From: Salinibacterium sp. ZJ450
Lineage (GTDB): Bacteria > Actinomycetota > Actinomycetes > Actinomycetales > Microbacteriaceae
Direction: 5' to 3'
Assembly: GCF_011751885.2 (NCBI RefSeq)
Contig: NZ_CP061771.1
Coordinates: forward strand, 558,001-622,000
Length of the DNA: 64,000 nucleotides
The notes beneath the pieces are model-generated. The model was not told the origin of the DNA and did not search any database. It saw only the letters and a program-made list of their open reading frames with translations. A program made the position numbers and the translations under genes. Shown piece by piece: positions 37,207 through 47,445 of this stretch (position 1 is the first letter of the stretch; every line of letters starts with the position of its first letter).

Positions 37207-38622
37207 ATGAACGATTCACGAGCAGCCAGTTATGACTTCGTCGTCGTTGCCAACCGCCTGCCCGTCGATCGGGTCATCGAACCAGATGGTACCGAGTACT
37301 GGAAGGGTTCGCCCGGCGGACTCGTGACCGCGCTGGTGCCGGTGATGCGGGCATCCGGGGGAGCTTGGGTGGGCTGGGCCGGCCAGCCCGACCTCACCAT
37401 CGAGCCGTTCGACAACGACGGCATCCACATCGTGCCGATCAGCCTCAGCGAGGCCGAGGTGGAGACCTACTACGAAGGCTTCAGCAATGACACGCTGTGG
37501 CCGCTTTACCACGACGTCATTGCGCCGCCGAGCTACCACCGCGTCTGGTGGGACAGCTACGTGACGGTGAACCGACGCTTCGCCGAGGCGACGGCAGCGG
37601 CAGCGGCCCCGGGCGCCACGGTCTGGGTGCAGGATTACCAGCTGCAACTGGTGCCGCGGATGCTGCGCGAGCTCCGCCCCGACCTGACGATCGGCTTCTT
37701 CAACCACATCCCGTTCCCGCCGTACGGCATCTTCTCGCAGCTGCCCTGGCGGCGCCAGATCATCGAGGGCCTGCTCGGCGCCGACATCATCGGCTTCCAG
37801 CGGGTGGCGGATGCCTCCAATTTCGCCCGCGCAGTGCGCCGGCTGCTCGGCCACACCACCCGCGGCAACACCATCTGGGTGCCGGGTGCCAGCCCGCGCA
37901 CCGTGACCGCGAAGGCGTTCCCGATCTCGATCGATTCGCAGGGTTTCGAGGAGCTCGCCCGCCGACCCGAGATCCAGGAACGCGCCAGACAGATCCGGGA
38001 AGACCTCGGCAACCCGACAACGGTGATGCTCGGCGTCGATCGTCTCGACTACACCAAGGGCATCGGCCACCGTCTGAAGGCCTACGGGGAGCTGCTCGGC
38101 GACGGACGGGTCTCGGTCGAAGACGTGGTGCTCGTGCAGGTGGCGAGCCCGAGCCGGGAACGGGTGGAGACCTACCGGCAGCTCCGCGACGAGATTGAGC
38201 TCACGGTGGGCCGCATCAACGGCGACTTCGGCACCATCAGCCACGCGGCGGTCAACTACCTGCACCACGGATTCCCGCGCGAAGAGATGGTGGCGCTGTA
38301 TCTGGCCGCCGACGTCATGCTGGTGACCGCGCTGCGCGACGGCATGAACCTGGTGGCCAAGGAATACGCGGCCGTGCGGTTCGATAACGACGGCGTGCTG
38401 CTGCTGAGCGAGTTCGCCGGGGCATCCGATGAGCTGCGCACCGCGCTTCGCATCAACCCGCACGACATCGACGGGATGAAGGAGGCGATGCTGCAGGCCA
38501 TCGCGATGCCCAAGGCCGAGCGCCGTCGACGGATGCGCGCCATGCGCAAGCGCGTGCTCGAGAACGACGTCGCCCGCTGGTCATCCGGGTTCCTCACGGC
38601 GCTGGAGGCGACGCGGTCGTGA
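37207..38622 (+). CDS. otsA: Trehalose-6-phosphate synthase
   Basis: 471 residues, GT20 family, full length. VVANRLPVDR and GGLVTAL opening, donor/acceptor residues in WVQDYQLQLVPRMLR and FFNHIPFPPYGIF, VDRLDYTKGI and the ALRDGMNLVAKEYAA nucleotide-binding block are all present. It makes trehalose 6-phosphate from UDP- or ADP-glucose and glucose 6-phosphate in the cytoplasm. ATG 37207 follows GGAGG at a somewhat long distance. GTGA overlap with otsB shows coupling. It lies directly after the rrn operon but behind its terminator. Confidence 0.95.
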   Translation: MNDSRAASYDFVVVANRLPVDRVIEPDGTEYWKGSPGGLVTALVPVMRASGGAWVGWAGQPDLTIEPFDNDGIHIVPISLSEAEVETYYEGFSNDTLWPLYHDVIAPPSYHRVWWDSYVTVNRRFAEATAAAAAPGATVWVQDYQLQLVPRMLRELRPDLTIGFFNHIPFPPYGIFSQLPWRRQIIEGLLGADIIGFQRVADASNFARAVRRLLGHTTRGNTIWVPGASPRTVTAKAFPISIDSQGFEELARRPEIQERARQIREDLGNPTTVMLGVDRLDYTKGIGHRLKAYGELLGDGRVSVEDVVLVQVASPSRERVETYRQLRDEIELTVGRINGDFGTISHAAVNYLHHGFPREEMVALYLAADVMLVTALRDGMNLVAKEYAAVRFDNDGVLLLSEFAGASDELRTALRINPHDIDGMKEAMLQAIAMPKAERRRRMRAMRKRVLENDVARWSSGFLTALEATRS

Positions 38623-39413
38623 CCGAGATCGTGCCGACGCCGGGGCTCGGCGATGACCTGCAGAGGCTGGCCACCGCCAGCCGGCAGCTGCTCGTGGCGC
38701 TCGATTTCGACGGCACCCTGGCGCCCGAGGTCGACGAGCCTGAGGAGGCCCGGGCGTTGCCCGCGGCCCACGCCGCCGTGCTGCGCCTGCTTGCGCTGCC
38801 GAGAACCCGCGTCGCCCTGATCTCGGGGCGGGCGCTGAAGTCACTCGAGCACGTCTCCGACCTGCCCGATTCCGCGCTGCTGGTGGGATCGCACGGCATC
38901 GAGATTCGGCTGGACAGCCCAGACACCCAGCTGCTGCTCGAGGATGCGGAACGTGAGCGCCGCGACACCCTGGAGACCGTGCTGCGATCGGTCGCTGAGA
39001 ACATCGATGGGGTCTGGGTGGAGGAGAAACCGGCCGGGTTCGCGCTGCATACCCGGCTCGCCACCGAGCAGGACAGCCGCGAAGCGCACCTGGTGGCGCT
39101 CCGCGACACCCAGCCGGACGCGCAGAACCTCACGGTGCGCGCCGGCAAGAACGTGCTCGAGTTCTCTGTGCGGTCGACCACGAAGGGTGAATCGATCGAA
39201 CACCTGCGCCGGTACACCCGTTCCGACGCGGTGTTCTTCGCCGGCGACGACGTGACAGACGAAGACGGATTCGCGGCGCTGCAGCCGGGCGACTTCGGCC
39301 TGAAGAGCGGCCCCGGCGACACCCTGGCGAATCACCGGGTGGCCGGCCCGATCGAGGTCGCGGCGGTGCTCTCCGACCTAGCCGAGCTCCGCGAACACGC
39401 GACTCGAGAGTAA
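38619..39413 (+). CDS. otsB: Trehalose-6-phosphate phosphatase
   Basis: 264 residues, HAD superfamily. The nucleophile motif DFDGTLAPEVDEPE, the motif II threonine/serine region LISGRALKSL, the cap with GSHGIEIRL and KPAGFALHTR, and motif IV AGDDVTDEDGF are complete. It removes the phosphate to release trehalose, a compatible solute and cell-wall precursor in actinobacteria. The GTG start lies in the otsA stop (GTGA). Confidence 0.94.
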   Translation: MTEIVPTPGLGDDLQRLATASRQLLVALDFDGTLAPEVDEPEEARALPAAHAAVLRLLALPRTRVALISGRALKSLEHVSDLPDSALLVGSHGIEIRLDSPDTQLLLEDAERERRDTLETVLRSVAENIDGVWVEEKPAGFALHTRLATEQDSREAHLVALRDTQPDAQNLTVRAGKNVLEFSVRSTTKGESIEHLRRYTRSDAVFFAGDDVTDEDGFAALQPGDFGLKSGPGDTLANHRVAGPIEVAAVLSDLAELREHATRE

Positions 39414-39526
39414 ACCTCGGAAAACTCTCAGGCGGCATCCAGTAAACTAGCCGTGCGGCAATGAATTTGATCCCGGGATAGCCCCAAGCGACGAGCATTC
39501 GCCGCAGCTATGCCTTGGGAGGAATA

Positions 39527-42400
39527 ATGCTCGTCCTCCTCACGGTGTTCAGCCTCGGGGCGACGCTGCTGCCCGCGCTGGCCCGGCGATTCGGCACCCG
39601 CGTCTTCTACTTCGCGGCGCCTATTCCGCTCGCGGCATTCATCTACACCGTGGCCATGGCCCCGCGGGTGCTCAGCGGCGAAACGGTCACGGAGTTCGTG
39701 CGTTGGATCCCGCAGCTGGGACTCGCGCTGTCGTTCCGGCTCGACACGCTGGCCTGGGCGATGTCGCTCGTCGTCACCGGGGTGGGCGTGCTCGTGCTGC
39801 TCTACTGCGTGCGCTACTTCGACGACGACGAAGACGGCCTCGGCCGGTTCGCCGGCGTGTTCCTGGCCTTCGCCGGCGCGATGTACGGCCTGGTGGTCGC
39901 CGACGACGTCTACCTGCTCTTCGTCTTCTGGGAAGCCACCACGGTCTTCTCCTACCTGCTGATCGGTCACTACACCCGCAGAACCGCCAGCCGCGGCGCT
40001 GCACTCAAGGCGTTGCTGGTGACCACGTTCGGCGGGCTGACCATGCTCGTCGGGCTGGTGCTGCTCTCGGTCGAGGTCGGCTCCGCGCAGCTGTCGGTCA
40101 TCATCGCCGCAGCCCCAGAGGGTGCGCTCACCACCACGGCGGTGATGCTGATCCTGGTCGGAGCGCTGTCCAAGTCGGCGATCGTCCCGTTCCACTTCTG
40201 GCTGCCCTCCGCGATGGCGGCACCGACCCCGGTGAGCGCATACCTGCACGCGGCCGCGATGGTGAAGGCCGGCATCTACCTGGTCGCGCGCCTCGCCCCG
40301 GGATTCGCCGACACGCCCGGCTGGCAGGAAGTGATCATCGCCGCCGGCGTTGTCACCATGCTGGTCGGCGGCTACCGCGCGCTGCGGCAATTCGACCTGA
40401 AACTGCTACTCGCCTACGGAACGGTGAGCCAACTCGGCTTCCTGCTCGTCGTGGTGGGCTACGGCACTCGAGACAGCGCACTCGCCGGACTCACCCTGCT
40501 GCTCGCGCACGCGCTGTACAAGGCCACCCTCTTCCTGGTGGTCGGCATCATCGACCATCACGCCGGAACACGCGACCTGCGCAAGCTGTCCGGACTCGGC
40601 GCCAGGGCGCCCGCCCTGGTCGGCATCGCGGCACTCGCCCTCGCCTCCATGGTGGGGCTGCCGCCGTTCCTCGGCTTCGTCGCCAAGGAGGCCGTGTTCA
40701 CCTCCTTCATCAGCGACGCCAGCGCCGGTTCCGCGCTGGGCTGGGCCGCGCTCATCGGTACCGCGGTCGGGTCCGTGCTCACGGTGGCGTATAGCCTGCG
40801 GTTCTTCTGGGGCGCTTTCTCCCGGAAACCGGATGTCGACGACGTGCGCGCCGCCCGGCAGAGCACCGAGTTCCTGGCGTCACCGGCGCTGCTGGCGGTC
40901 GCCGGGTTGGCGCTCGGACTGATGCCGGCGCTCGTGGACGGCTGGCTCAGCGGGTACAGCTCGCAATTCGAGGCCGCGGGGGATCCGTACCACCTGGCCC
41001 TGTGGCACGGGCTCGAGCCGGCGCTGGCGATCTCGGCGGTGACCCTACTGCTCGGCGCGCTGCTGTTCGTCGGCAGGGACCGGGTGCAGCGCGCCCAGGC
41101 CAGCATGCCGGACATGCTGAGCGCATCCGAGGGCTACTGGCTGATGCTCCGCGCCATCGACCGGGCAGCGGCCCGGATCACCTCGCTCACCCAACGCGGC
41201 TCGTTGCCGTTCTACCTCAGCGTCATCCTGCTCGTCTTCGTGGTCGCCGTCGGCACCGCCCTGGTGCGCAACAACAGCTGGCCAGAGAACTGGCTGCTAT
41301 TCGACCACCCGGTGCAACTGGCCGTTGCCGTGATCGCCGCGATCGCCGCGATCGCGGCCACCCGCGCTCAGAAACGGTTCCAGGCGGTGGTGCTGGTCGG
41401 CGTGACCGGCTACGGCATGGCCGCGCTGTTCGCGCTGCAGGGGGCCCCCGACCTGGCACTCACCCAGATCCTGGTCGAGACGATCACCCTGATCGCGTTC
41501 GTGCTGGTGCTGCGCCGGTTGCCCGCCCGGCTCGGCGAACGGCACGCGTCGGTGCGCCGCGGACTGCGCGCCGCGCTCGGCATCGCCGTGGGTCTGGTGA
41601 TGGGGGCGGTGGCGCTGGTGAGCCTCGGCGCCCGCACCGCCACACCCATCTCCGCGGACATGCCGCGAATGGCATACGAAGGCGGCCACGGCGTGAACAC
41701 GGTCAACGTGATGCTCGTCGACCTCCGCGGCTGGGACACCATGGGCGAGCTGTCCGTGATCATCGTCGCCGCCACCGGCGTCGCCAGCCTGATCTTCATC
41801 GCCAGCCGCACCGACAACCTGCCCAGGGTGTCCCGCCGGGACGCCCGCTTGCAGGTGCGCGAGAGGCTCCGGCGAGTGGCTGACCCCGCAGACACCGCGC
41901 ACGACCGCGCCCCCTGGCTGCTGGCCGGGCGCAGGCTTGCCCCGCGCAACCGCTCCATCCTGCTCGAAGTGGTGGTGCGTCTGCTCTTCCACCCGATCAT
42001 GATCGTCTCGCTTTACCTGCTGTTCGCGGGGCACAACGCCGTCGGCGGCGGATTCGCCGGCGGGCTGGTGGCCGGCATCGCGCTGGTGGCGCGCTACCTG
42101 GCCGGCGGCCGGTACGAGCTCGGCGCTGCCGCCCCGCTCGACGCCGGAAAGCTGCTCGGCGCCGGTCTCAGCCTCGCGGTGGGCACGGCGCTGGTGCCGC
42201 TGTTCTTCGGCGCTGACGCGCTCACCTCCACCTGGTTCGAATGGGATCTCGGCGTTGTCGGGCAGATCGAGTTCGTCACCTCCACGATCTTCGACGTCGG
42301 CGTGTATCTCGTGGTGATCGGACTGATCCTCGACGTGCTGAGAAGCCTCGGCGCCGAGATCGACCGTCAGGAAGAAGAGCTACAGGGGGCGACGACATGA
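39527..42400 (+). CDS. mrpA: Mrp Na+/H+ antiporter subunit A fused to subunit B
   Basis: 957 residues from ATG 39527 after GGGAGGAAT. Residues 1-750 are a MrpA/NuoL-like channel with proton-path residues in ALSKSAIVPFHFWLPSAMAAPTPVSAYLHAAAMVKAG. They are followed by the MnhA C-terminal part (GAPDLALTQILVETITLIAF, then GWDTMGELSVI). Residues about 800-957 are a complete MrpB domain (FHPIMIVSLYLLFAGHNAVG, then GGFAGGLVAG and FDVGVYLVV). Fused AB subunits are known in actinobacteria and cyanobacteria. First gene of a six-gene operon with overlaps, in the membrane, exchanging Na+ for H+. Confidence 0.94.
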   Translation: MLVLLTVFSLGATLLPALARRFGTRVFYFAAPIPLAAFIYTVAMAPRVLSGETVTEFVRWIPQLGLALSFRLDTLAWAMSLVVTGVGVLVLLYCVRYFDDDEDGLGRFAGVFLAFAGAMYGLVVADDVYLLFVFWEATTVFSYLLIGHYTRRTASRGAALKALLVTTFGGLTMLVGLVLLSVEVGSAQLSVIIAAAPEGALTTTAVMLILVGALSKSAIVPFHFWLPSAMAAPTPVSAYLHAAAMVKAGIYLVARLAPGFADTPGWQEVIIAAGVVTMLVGGYRALRQFDLKLLLAYGTVSQLGFLLVVVGYGTRDSALAGLTLLLAHALYKATLFLVVGIIDHHAGTRDLRKLSGLGARAPALVGIAALALASMVGLPPFLGFVAKEAVFTSFISDASAGSALGWAALIGTAVGSVLTVAYSLRFFWGAFSRKPDVDDVRAARQSTEFLASPALLAVAGLALGLMPALVDGWLSGYSSQFEAAGDPYHLALWHGLEPALAISAVTLLLGALLFVGRDRVQRAQASMPDMLSASEGYWLMLRAIDRAAARITSLTQRGSLPFYLSVILLVFVVAVGTALVRNNSWPENWLLFDHPVQLAVAVIAAIAAIAATRAQKRFQAVVLVGVTGYGMAALFALQGAPDLALTQILVETITLIAFVLVLRRLPARLGERHASVRRGLRAALGIAVGLVMGAVALVSLGARTATPISADMPRMAYEGGHGVNTVNVMLVDLRGWDTMGELSVIIVAATGVASLIFIASRTDNLPRVSRRDARLQVRERLRRVADPADTAHDRAPWLLAGRRLAPRNRSILLEVVVRLLFHPIMIVSLYLLFAGHNAVGGGFAGGLVAGIALVARYLAGGRYELGAAAPLDAGKLLGAGLSLAVGTALVPLFFGADALTSTWFEWDLGVVGQIEFVTSTIFDVGVYLVVIGLILDVLRSLGAEIDRQEEELQGATT

Positions 42401-42894
42401 CCATCTCGCTCGTGATGATCGGCCTGATGGTCGTGCTGTACGCCTGCGGCATCTATCTGATGCTCGAACGCAGCATGACTCGGGTGCTGCTCGGATTCCT
42501 GCTGGTCGGCAATGCCACCAATCTGCTGATCCTGAGCATGTCCGGCGGCTTCGGCGCGGCGCCCATCCTGGTCGACGGCGTGGAATCGGAGGACGTGTCC
42601 GACCCGCTGCCGCAGGCGCTGATCCTCACCGCGATCGTCATCACCTTCGGCGTCTCCGCCTTCCTGATGGCCCTCATCTACCGGTCGTGGCGGCTCGCCA
42701 ACGAAGACGTGGTCTACGACGATGCCGACGACCTCGCGATGCGCCGGCGCTCGATCATCAGCGAGGACGAACCAGAGGAGGAAACCGTCAGCGACACCGA
42801 GTTCGGCGAAGAGGCGGAAGCGGCCGTCACCGCGATCTCCGACAGCGCCGACGGGCCTGCGGACTCGCCGCAGACAGACGGGAGGGACTCGTGA
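42397..42894 (+). CDS. mrpC: Mrp antiporter subunit C
   Basis: 165 residues. Three membrane helices with the NuoK-like pattern (GIYLMLERSMTRVLLGFLLVG, split by GNATNLLILSMSG, then DPLPQALILTAIVITFGVSA). The last 55 residues form an unusually long acidic tail (EDEPEEETVSDTEFGEEAEA); typical MrpC is about 110-125 residues. Overlaps mrpA (ATGA) and mrpD (GTGA). Confidence 0.93.
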   Translation: MTISLVMIGLMVVLYACGIYLMLERSMTRVLLGFLLVGNATNLLILSMSGGFGAAPILVDGVESEDVSDPLPQALILTAIVITFGVSAFLMALIYRSWRLANEDVVYDDADDLAMRRRSIISEDEPEEETVSDTEFGEEAEAAVTAISDSADGPADSPQTDGRDS

Positions 42895-44450
42895 ACGCGC
42901 TCGTTCCCCTCGTGGTGCTGGTACCGCTGATCGGTGCCGCGGCCACCCTGATTCTCGGCCGGAGCCCGCGCATCCAGCAACTGGTCACGATCGGCGCGCT
43001 CACCACGGTGCTCGGCATCAGTGTGGCGCTGCTCGTCATCGTCGACGCCGGCGGCCCGCTCACCATGGTGGTCGGCGGCTGGGACGCCCCGTTCGGCATT
43101 GTGCTGGTGGTGGACCGCCTGTCGGCGCTGCTGTTGCTGGTGTCGTCCATCGTGCTGCTGGCGGTGCTGCTGTTCTCAGTCGGCCAGGGCCTCGCCGACG
43201 GCGACAACGAAACCCCGGTGTCGATCTACAACCCGACATACCTGATCCTCGCCACCGGTGTCTTCAACGCGTTCATCGCCGGCGACCTGTTCAACCTGTA
43301 CGTCGGATTCGAGATCCTGCTGGTCTCCAGCTACGTGCTGATCACCATGGGCGGTACCGAGCCGCGGATCCGAGCCGGCACCACATACATCGTGGTCAGC
43401 CTGGTTTCCTCCATCCTGTTCCTCGCCTCGATCGCGATGATCTACGGCGCCATCGGCACGGTCAACATCGCCCAGATCTCGGTGCGGATGGACGAGATCC
43501 CGGCCGACGTGCGGCTGATCCTGCACCTGATGCTGCTGATCGCGTTCGGCATCAAGGCGGCGGTGTTCCCGCTGTCGTTCTGGCTGCCCGACTCCTACCC
43601 GACCGCGCCAGCCCCGGTCACCGCGGTCTTCGCCGGGTTGCTCACCAAGGTGGGCGTGTACGCCATCATCCGCACCGAGACCATCATGTTCCCGCTGCCG
43701 GAGCTGAACACTGTGCTGATGGTGGTGGCGCTGCTCACCATGGTCATCGGCATTCTCGGCGCGGTCGCGCAGGCCGACATCAAACGACTGCTTTCGTTCA
43801 CCCTGATCAGCCACATCGGCTACATGATCCTCGGCGTCGGACTCGGCACCGTGGCGGGCCTGAGCGCGGTGATCTACTACATCGTGCACCACATCGTGGT
43901 GCAGACCACGTTGTTCCTGGCCACCGGCCTGATCGAGCGGCAGGGCGGAACCACGTCGATCAACCGGCTGGGCGGGCTGCTGAAGGCGGCCCCGGTGATC
44001 GCCGTGCTGTTCTTCATCCCCGCGCTCAACCTCGGCGGCATCCCGCCGTTCTCCGGCTTCATCGGCAAACTGGGGCTGTTCGAGGCGAGCGCCCAGGTGG
44101 CAACGCCCATGGCGTACGTGCTGATCGGCGCCGGTGCACTGGTGTCACTGCTCACCCTGTATGCGCTCGCCCGCGTCTGGAACATGGCATTCTGGCGCTC
44201 CGCCGACGAGGTGAAGGACTACGACTCCACGCTGCTGACCGAGCTCACCGAGGCGCCGAACGGTGCCGTGATGACCGACAAGCGCACCGTGCCCCGGCTG
44301 ATGACCGCGGCCACGGCGGGCATGGTGCTGGTGAGCCTTGCCCTCACCGTGTTCGCCGGGCCGCTGTACGGCGTCGCCTCCCGCGCCGGGGAGAACCTGA
44401 ACGGCCCAGACCGGTATGTCGAGGCCGTCCTTCCCGAGGAGGCGCGATGA
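42891..44450 (+). CDS. mrpD: Mrp antiporter subunit D
   Basis: 519 residues from the GTG in the mrpC stop. About 14 membrane helices, NuoM/NuoN-like. Key blocks are LFNLYVGFEILLVSSYVLI, IKAAVFPLSFWLPDSYPTAP with the conserved lysine, and FTLISHIGYMILG. It is a proton-translocating channel subunit. An overlapping open frame of 764 codons in another phase is a shadow. Confidence 0.94.
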   Translation: MNALVPLVVLVPLIGAAATLILGRSPRIQQLVTIGALTTVLGISVALLVIVDAGGPLTMVVGGWDAPFGIVLVVDRLSALLLLVSSIVLLAVLLFSVGQGLADGDNETPVSIYNPTYLILATGVFNAFIAGDLFNLYVGFEILLVSSYVLITMGGTEPRIRAGTTYIVVSLVSSILFLASIAMIYGAIGTVNIAQISVRMDEIPADVRLILHLMLLIAFGIKAAVFPLSFWLPDSYPTAPAPVTAVFAGLLTKVGVYAIIRTETIMFPLPELNTVLMVVALLTMVIGILGAVAQADIKRLLSFTLISHIGYMILGVGLGTVAGLSAVIYYIVHHIVVQTTLFLATGLIERQGGTTSINRLGGLLKAAPVIAVLFFIPALNLGGIPPFSGFIGKLGLFEASAQVATPMAYVLIGAGALVSLLTLYALARVWNMAFWRSADEVKDYDSTLLTELTEAPNGAVMTDKRTVPRLMTAATAGMVLVSLALTVFAGPLYGVASRAGENLNGPDRYVEAVLPEEAR

Positions 44451-45016
44451 CGAAGGCATCCGGCGCCGCCCCCGGTTCGTCCCTGCAGAAGGCCGCCAGC
44501 TCGGGAGCCTTGCATCAGGCGCCGCTGCTCGCGGTGCTCGTGGTGCTGTGGATGCTGCTCTGGGGCGAGCTGTCCATCCTCAACCTGGTGATCGGCATCG
44601 CGTTCGCGTTCGCCGTGACCCGGGTCTACTACCTGCCGCCGGTGGAACTCTCCGGCCGGTTCAACGTGTTCTGGTTCTCCGTGTTCATCGGCCGCTTCCT
44701 CGGCTCGGTCGCGGTGGCCTCATTCTCTGTCGCGTTCCTCGCGGTGGATGTGCGCAGCAAGCCGACGTCCGCGATCGTCGGAGTGCAGTTGCGCACCAGG
44801 TCAGACCTGATCACCACCCTCGTCTCGATCGTGATCTCACTGATTCCCGGATCGCTCGTCGTGGAGACCGACCGGTCACGCTCGATCGTGTACCTGCACG
44901 TGCTCAACACCCGATCGATGGCCGACGTGAAGGCGATGCGCAGGCAGGTGCTGAGCATCGAGGCGAGCATCGTGAAGGCACTCGGCTCCGTTGACGACAT
45001 CCGGAGGACCAGATGA
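44447..45016 (+). CDS. mrpE: Mrp antiporter subunit E
   Basis: 189 residues. Two or three N-terminal membrane helices (APLLAVLVVLWMLLWGEL, ILNLVIGIAFAFAVTR) and a cytoplasmic domain with TLVSIVISLIPGSLVVE and VYLHVL, typical of MrpE/MnhE. Overlaps mrpD (ATGA) and mrpF (ATGA). Confidence 0.92.
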   Translation: MTKASGAAPGSSLQKAASSGALHQAPLLAVLVVLWMLLWGELSILNLVIGIAFAFAVTRVYYLPPVELSGRFNVFWFSVFIGRFLGSVAVASFSVAFLAVDVRSKPTSAIVGVQLRTRSDLITTLVSIVISLIPGSLVVETDRSRSIVYLHVLNTRSMADVKAMRRQVLSIEASIVKALGSVDDIRRTR

Positions 45017-45297
45017 CGGATGTCGTGTTCCTCGCGATCGCGGGCCTGTTCACGGTCGCGGCGCTGCTTGCCGTGGTCAGGATCGTGCGCGGCCCGTCCA
45101 TCATCGACCGCATGGTCGCCTCCGACAACCTGCTTACCACGCTGATGCTCATCATCGGCGCCGAGATGGTCTACAACGGGCACACCACCACCATCCCGAT
45201 CATGCTGGTGCTCGCGGCCACCGCGATCTTCGGCTCCATCGCCGTCGCCCGCTACGTCTCCAAGCAGGACCGCGCCGACCGGAACGGGACCACATGA
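45013..45297 (+). CDS. mrpF: Mrp antiporter subunit F
   Basis: 94 residues with three membrane helices. The RIVRGPSIIDRMVASDNL block is the MrpF signature. Overlaps both neighbours by four bases. Confidence 0.92.
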   Translation: MTDVVFLAIAGLFTVAALLAVVRIVRGPSIIDRMVASDNLLTTLMLIIGAEMVYNGHTTTIPIMLVLAATAIFGSIAVARYVSKQDRADRNGTT

Positions 45298-45668
45298 CGC
45301 TCGACAACTGGATCGACACGGCCGCGCTGACCTGCCTGGTGCTGGCCGGCCTGCTGTCGGTGGCGGCCGGCATCGGCCTGCTGCGGTTTCCGGATGCGCT
45401 AAGCCGGATGCACGCCGCCACCAAGCCGCAGATCCTCGGCCTGATGTTCGTGATCGCCGCAATCGCGCTCGCCGACCGGCACTGGTCCACGGTGCTCGCG
45501 CTGCTGCCCGTACTGATCTTCCAAATGTTCACCGCCCCGATCTCGGCACACATGATGGGCCGCGCCGGCTACCGCACCGGCAACTTCGACGAGGAATACA
45601 TCCTCACCGACGACCTGGAAGCGGCGGTCAACCGGGCAACCCGCGAACAGGACCGCCGCGACCGCTGA
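45294..45668 (+). CDS. mrpG: Mrp antiporter subunit G
   Basis: 124 residues. GLLRFPDALSRMHAATKPQ is the MrpG/MnhG signature after the first helix, followed by two more helices and a charged tail. It completes the set (AB, C, D, E, F, G), so the complex should be functional. Last gene of the operon. Confidence 0.92.
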   Translation: MTLDNWIDTAALTCLVLAGLLSVAAGIGLLRFPDALSRMHAATKPQILGLMFVIAAIALADRHWSTVLALLPVLIFQMFTAPISAHMMGRAGYRTGNFDEEYILTDDLEAAVNRATREQDRRDR

Positions 45669-45697
45669 GCGCGTCACGACGGCCCGACCGGGCGTCA

Positions 45698-45703
45698 TAG
45701 ACT
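45698..45703 (+). promoter_or_regulatory. Putative -10 element for leaderless ilvD
   Basis: TAGACT followed by six bases and the ilvD ATG at 45710, with no Shine-Dalgarno sequence. Transcription would start at or beside the start codon. Confidence 0.45.
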
Positions 45704-45709
45704 CATAAC

Positions 45710-47404
45710 ATGCCTGAGCCAGACTTGAAACCACGCTCCCGCGTCGTCACCGACGGGATCGAAGCCACCACCTCACGCGGGATGCTCCGCGCCGTCGGAA
45801 TGGGCGACGCGGACTGGGAGAAGCCACAGATCGGCATCGCCAGCTCGTGGAACGAGATCACCCCGTGCAACCTGTCACTGGACAGGCTCGCCCAGGCCTC
45901 CAACGAGGGTGTGCACTCCGGCGGGGGATACCCGCTGCAGTTCGGCACCATCTCCGTCAGCGACGGCATCAGCATGGGCCACGAGGGCATGCACTTCTCC
46001 CTGGTCAGCCGTGAGGTGATCGCCGACTCGGTTGAGACCGTGATGATGGCCGAGCGCCTCGACGGCTCGGTGCTGCTCGCCGGCTGCGACAAGTCGCTGC
46101 CGGGCATGCTGATGGCAGCGGCCAGGCTCGACCTGGCATCCGTGTTCCTGTACGCCGGCTCGATCGCCCCCGGCTGGGTCAAGCTCAGCGACGGCACCGA
46201 GAAGGACGTCACGATCATCGACTCGTTCGAAGCCGTCGGCGCCTGCAAAGCCGGCACGATGAGCCTCGAAGACCTCAAGCGCATCGAGTGCGCGATCGCC
46301 CCGGGTGAAGGCGCCTGCGGCGGCATGTACACCGCGAACACCATGGCCAGCGTCGCCGAAGCACTCGGCATGAGCCTGCCCGGTTCCGCATCGCCGCCCG
46401 CGGCCGACCGCCGCCGCGACTACTTCGCGCACCGCTCAGGCGAGGCCGTGGTCAACATGCTGCGCCTGGGCATCACCGCCCGCGACATCCTGACCAAGAA
46501 GGCGTTCGAGAACGCCATCGCGGTGGCCATGGCATTCGGCGGGTCAACCAACGTGATCCTGCACCTGCTCGCCATCGCGCACGAGGCCGAGGTCGAGCTC
46601 ACCCTGGATGACTTCAACCGCATCGGCGACAAGGTGCCGCACCTCGGCGACCTGAAGCCGTTCGGCAAGTACGTGATGAACGACGTCGACCGTCACGGCG
46701 GCGTGCCCGTGATCATGAAGGCGCTGCTCGACGCCGGCCTGCTGCACGGTGACGCGCTTACCGTGACCGGCAAGACCGTGGCCGAGAACCTCGCCGAGCT
46801 GAACCCCGACCCGCTCGACGGTGAGGTCATCCGCACCCTCGACAACCCGATCCACGCCACCGGCGGGCTCACCGTGCTGCAGGGCACGTTCGCCCCCGAC
46901 GGCGCCGTGGTGAAGACCGCCGGGTTCGACGCCGACGTGTTCGAAGGTCCCGCCCGCGTGTTCGAGCGGGAACGTGCCGCGATGGACGCGCTCACCGAGG
47001 GTCTCATCAACAAGGGTGACGTGATCGTCATCCGGTACGAGGGCCCCAAGGGTGGACCGGGCATGCGCGAGATGCTGGCGATCACCGCCGCCATCAAGGG
47101 CGCAGGCCTCGGAAAAGATGTACTACTCTTGACGGACGGTCGATTCTCAGGCGGCACAACCGGACTGTGTATCGGCCACATAGCTCCCGAAGCGGTGGAC
47201 GCAGGTCCAATCGCCTTCGTGCGCGATGGTGATCTGATACGGGTCGATATCGCAGCTCGCACCCTTGACCTACTGGTCGAGCCTGCTGAGCTGGAAGCTC
47301 GCCGAGAAGGCTGGGCTCCACTTCCCCCTCGCTACACCCGTGGCGTTCTCGCCAAGTACTCGAAGCTCGTGCACTCCGCTGCGGTGGGCGCGGTCACCGG
47401 GTAG
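45710..47404 (+). CDS. ilvD: Dihydroxy-acid dehydratase
   Basis: 564 residues, full length. Cluster cysteines and metal-site motifs are in [23 protein letters not shown] and [13 protein letters not shown]; the C-terminus has [11 protein letters not shown] and [16 protein letters not shown]. It dehydrates dihydroxy-isovalerate and its homologue to 2-oxo acids for valine, isoleucine and leucine. It precedes ilvB by only 41 bp, so it may co-transcribe with ilvBNC. The codon pattern near 47.12-47.35 kb is visibly less GC3-rich than the rest of the gene. Confidence 0.95.
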   Translation: MPEPDLKPRSRVVTDGIEATTSRGMLRAVGMGDADWEKPQIGIASSWNEITPCNLSLDRLAQASNEGVHSGGGYPLQFGTISVSDGISMGHEGMHFSLVSREVIADSVETVMMAERLDGSVLLAGCDKSLPGMLMAAARLDLASVFLYAGSIAPGWVKLSDGTEKDVTIIDSFEAVGACKAGTMSLEDLKRIECAIAPGEGACGGMYTANTMASVAEALGMSLPGSASPPAADRRRDYFAHRSGEAVVNMLRLGITARDILTKKAFENAIAVAMAFGGSTNVILHLLAIAHEAEVELTLDDFNRIGDKVPHLGDLKPFGKYVMNDVDRHGGVPVIMKALLDAGLLHGDALTVTGKTVAENLAELNPDPLDGEVIRTLDNPIHATGGLTVLQGTFAPDGAVVKTAGFDADVFEGPARVFERERAAMDALTEGLINKGDVIVIRYEGPKGGPGMREMLAITAAIKGAGLGKDVLLLTDGRFSGGTTGLCIGHIAPEAVDAGPIAFVRDGDLIRVDIAARTLDLLVEPAELEARREGWAPLPPRYTRGVLAKYSKLVHSAAVGAVTG

Positions 47405-47445
47405 CTTGCCCCGCCAGACCAACCATTAGAAGGACTCCTATCTCC

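Noticed and set aside
42722-45016. 764-codon plus-strand frame across mrpC, mrpD and mrpE
   Set aside because: The first 570 codons are a +1/+2 phase shadow of mrpD. Only the final 189 codons are the real mrpE.
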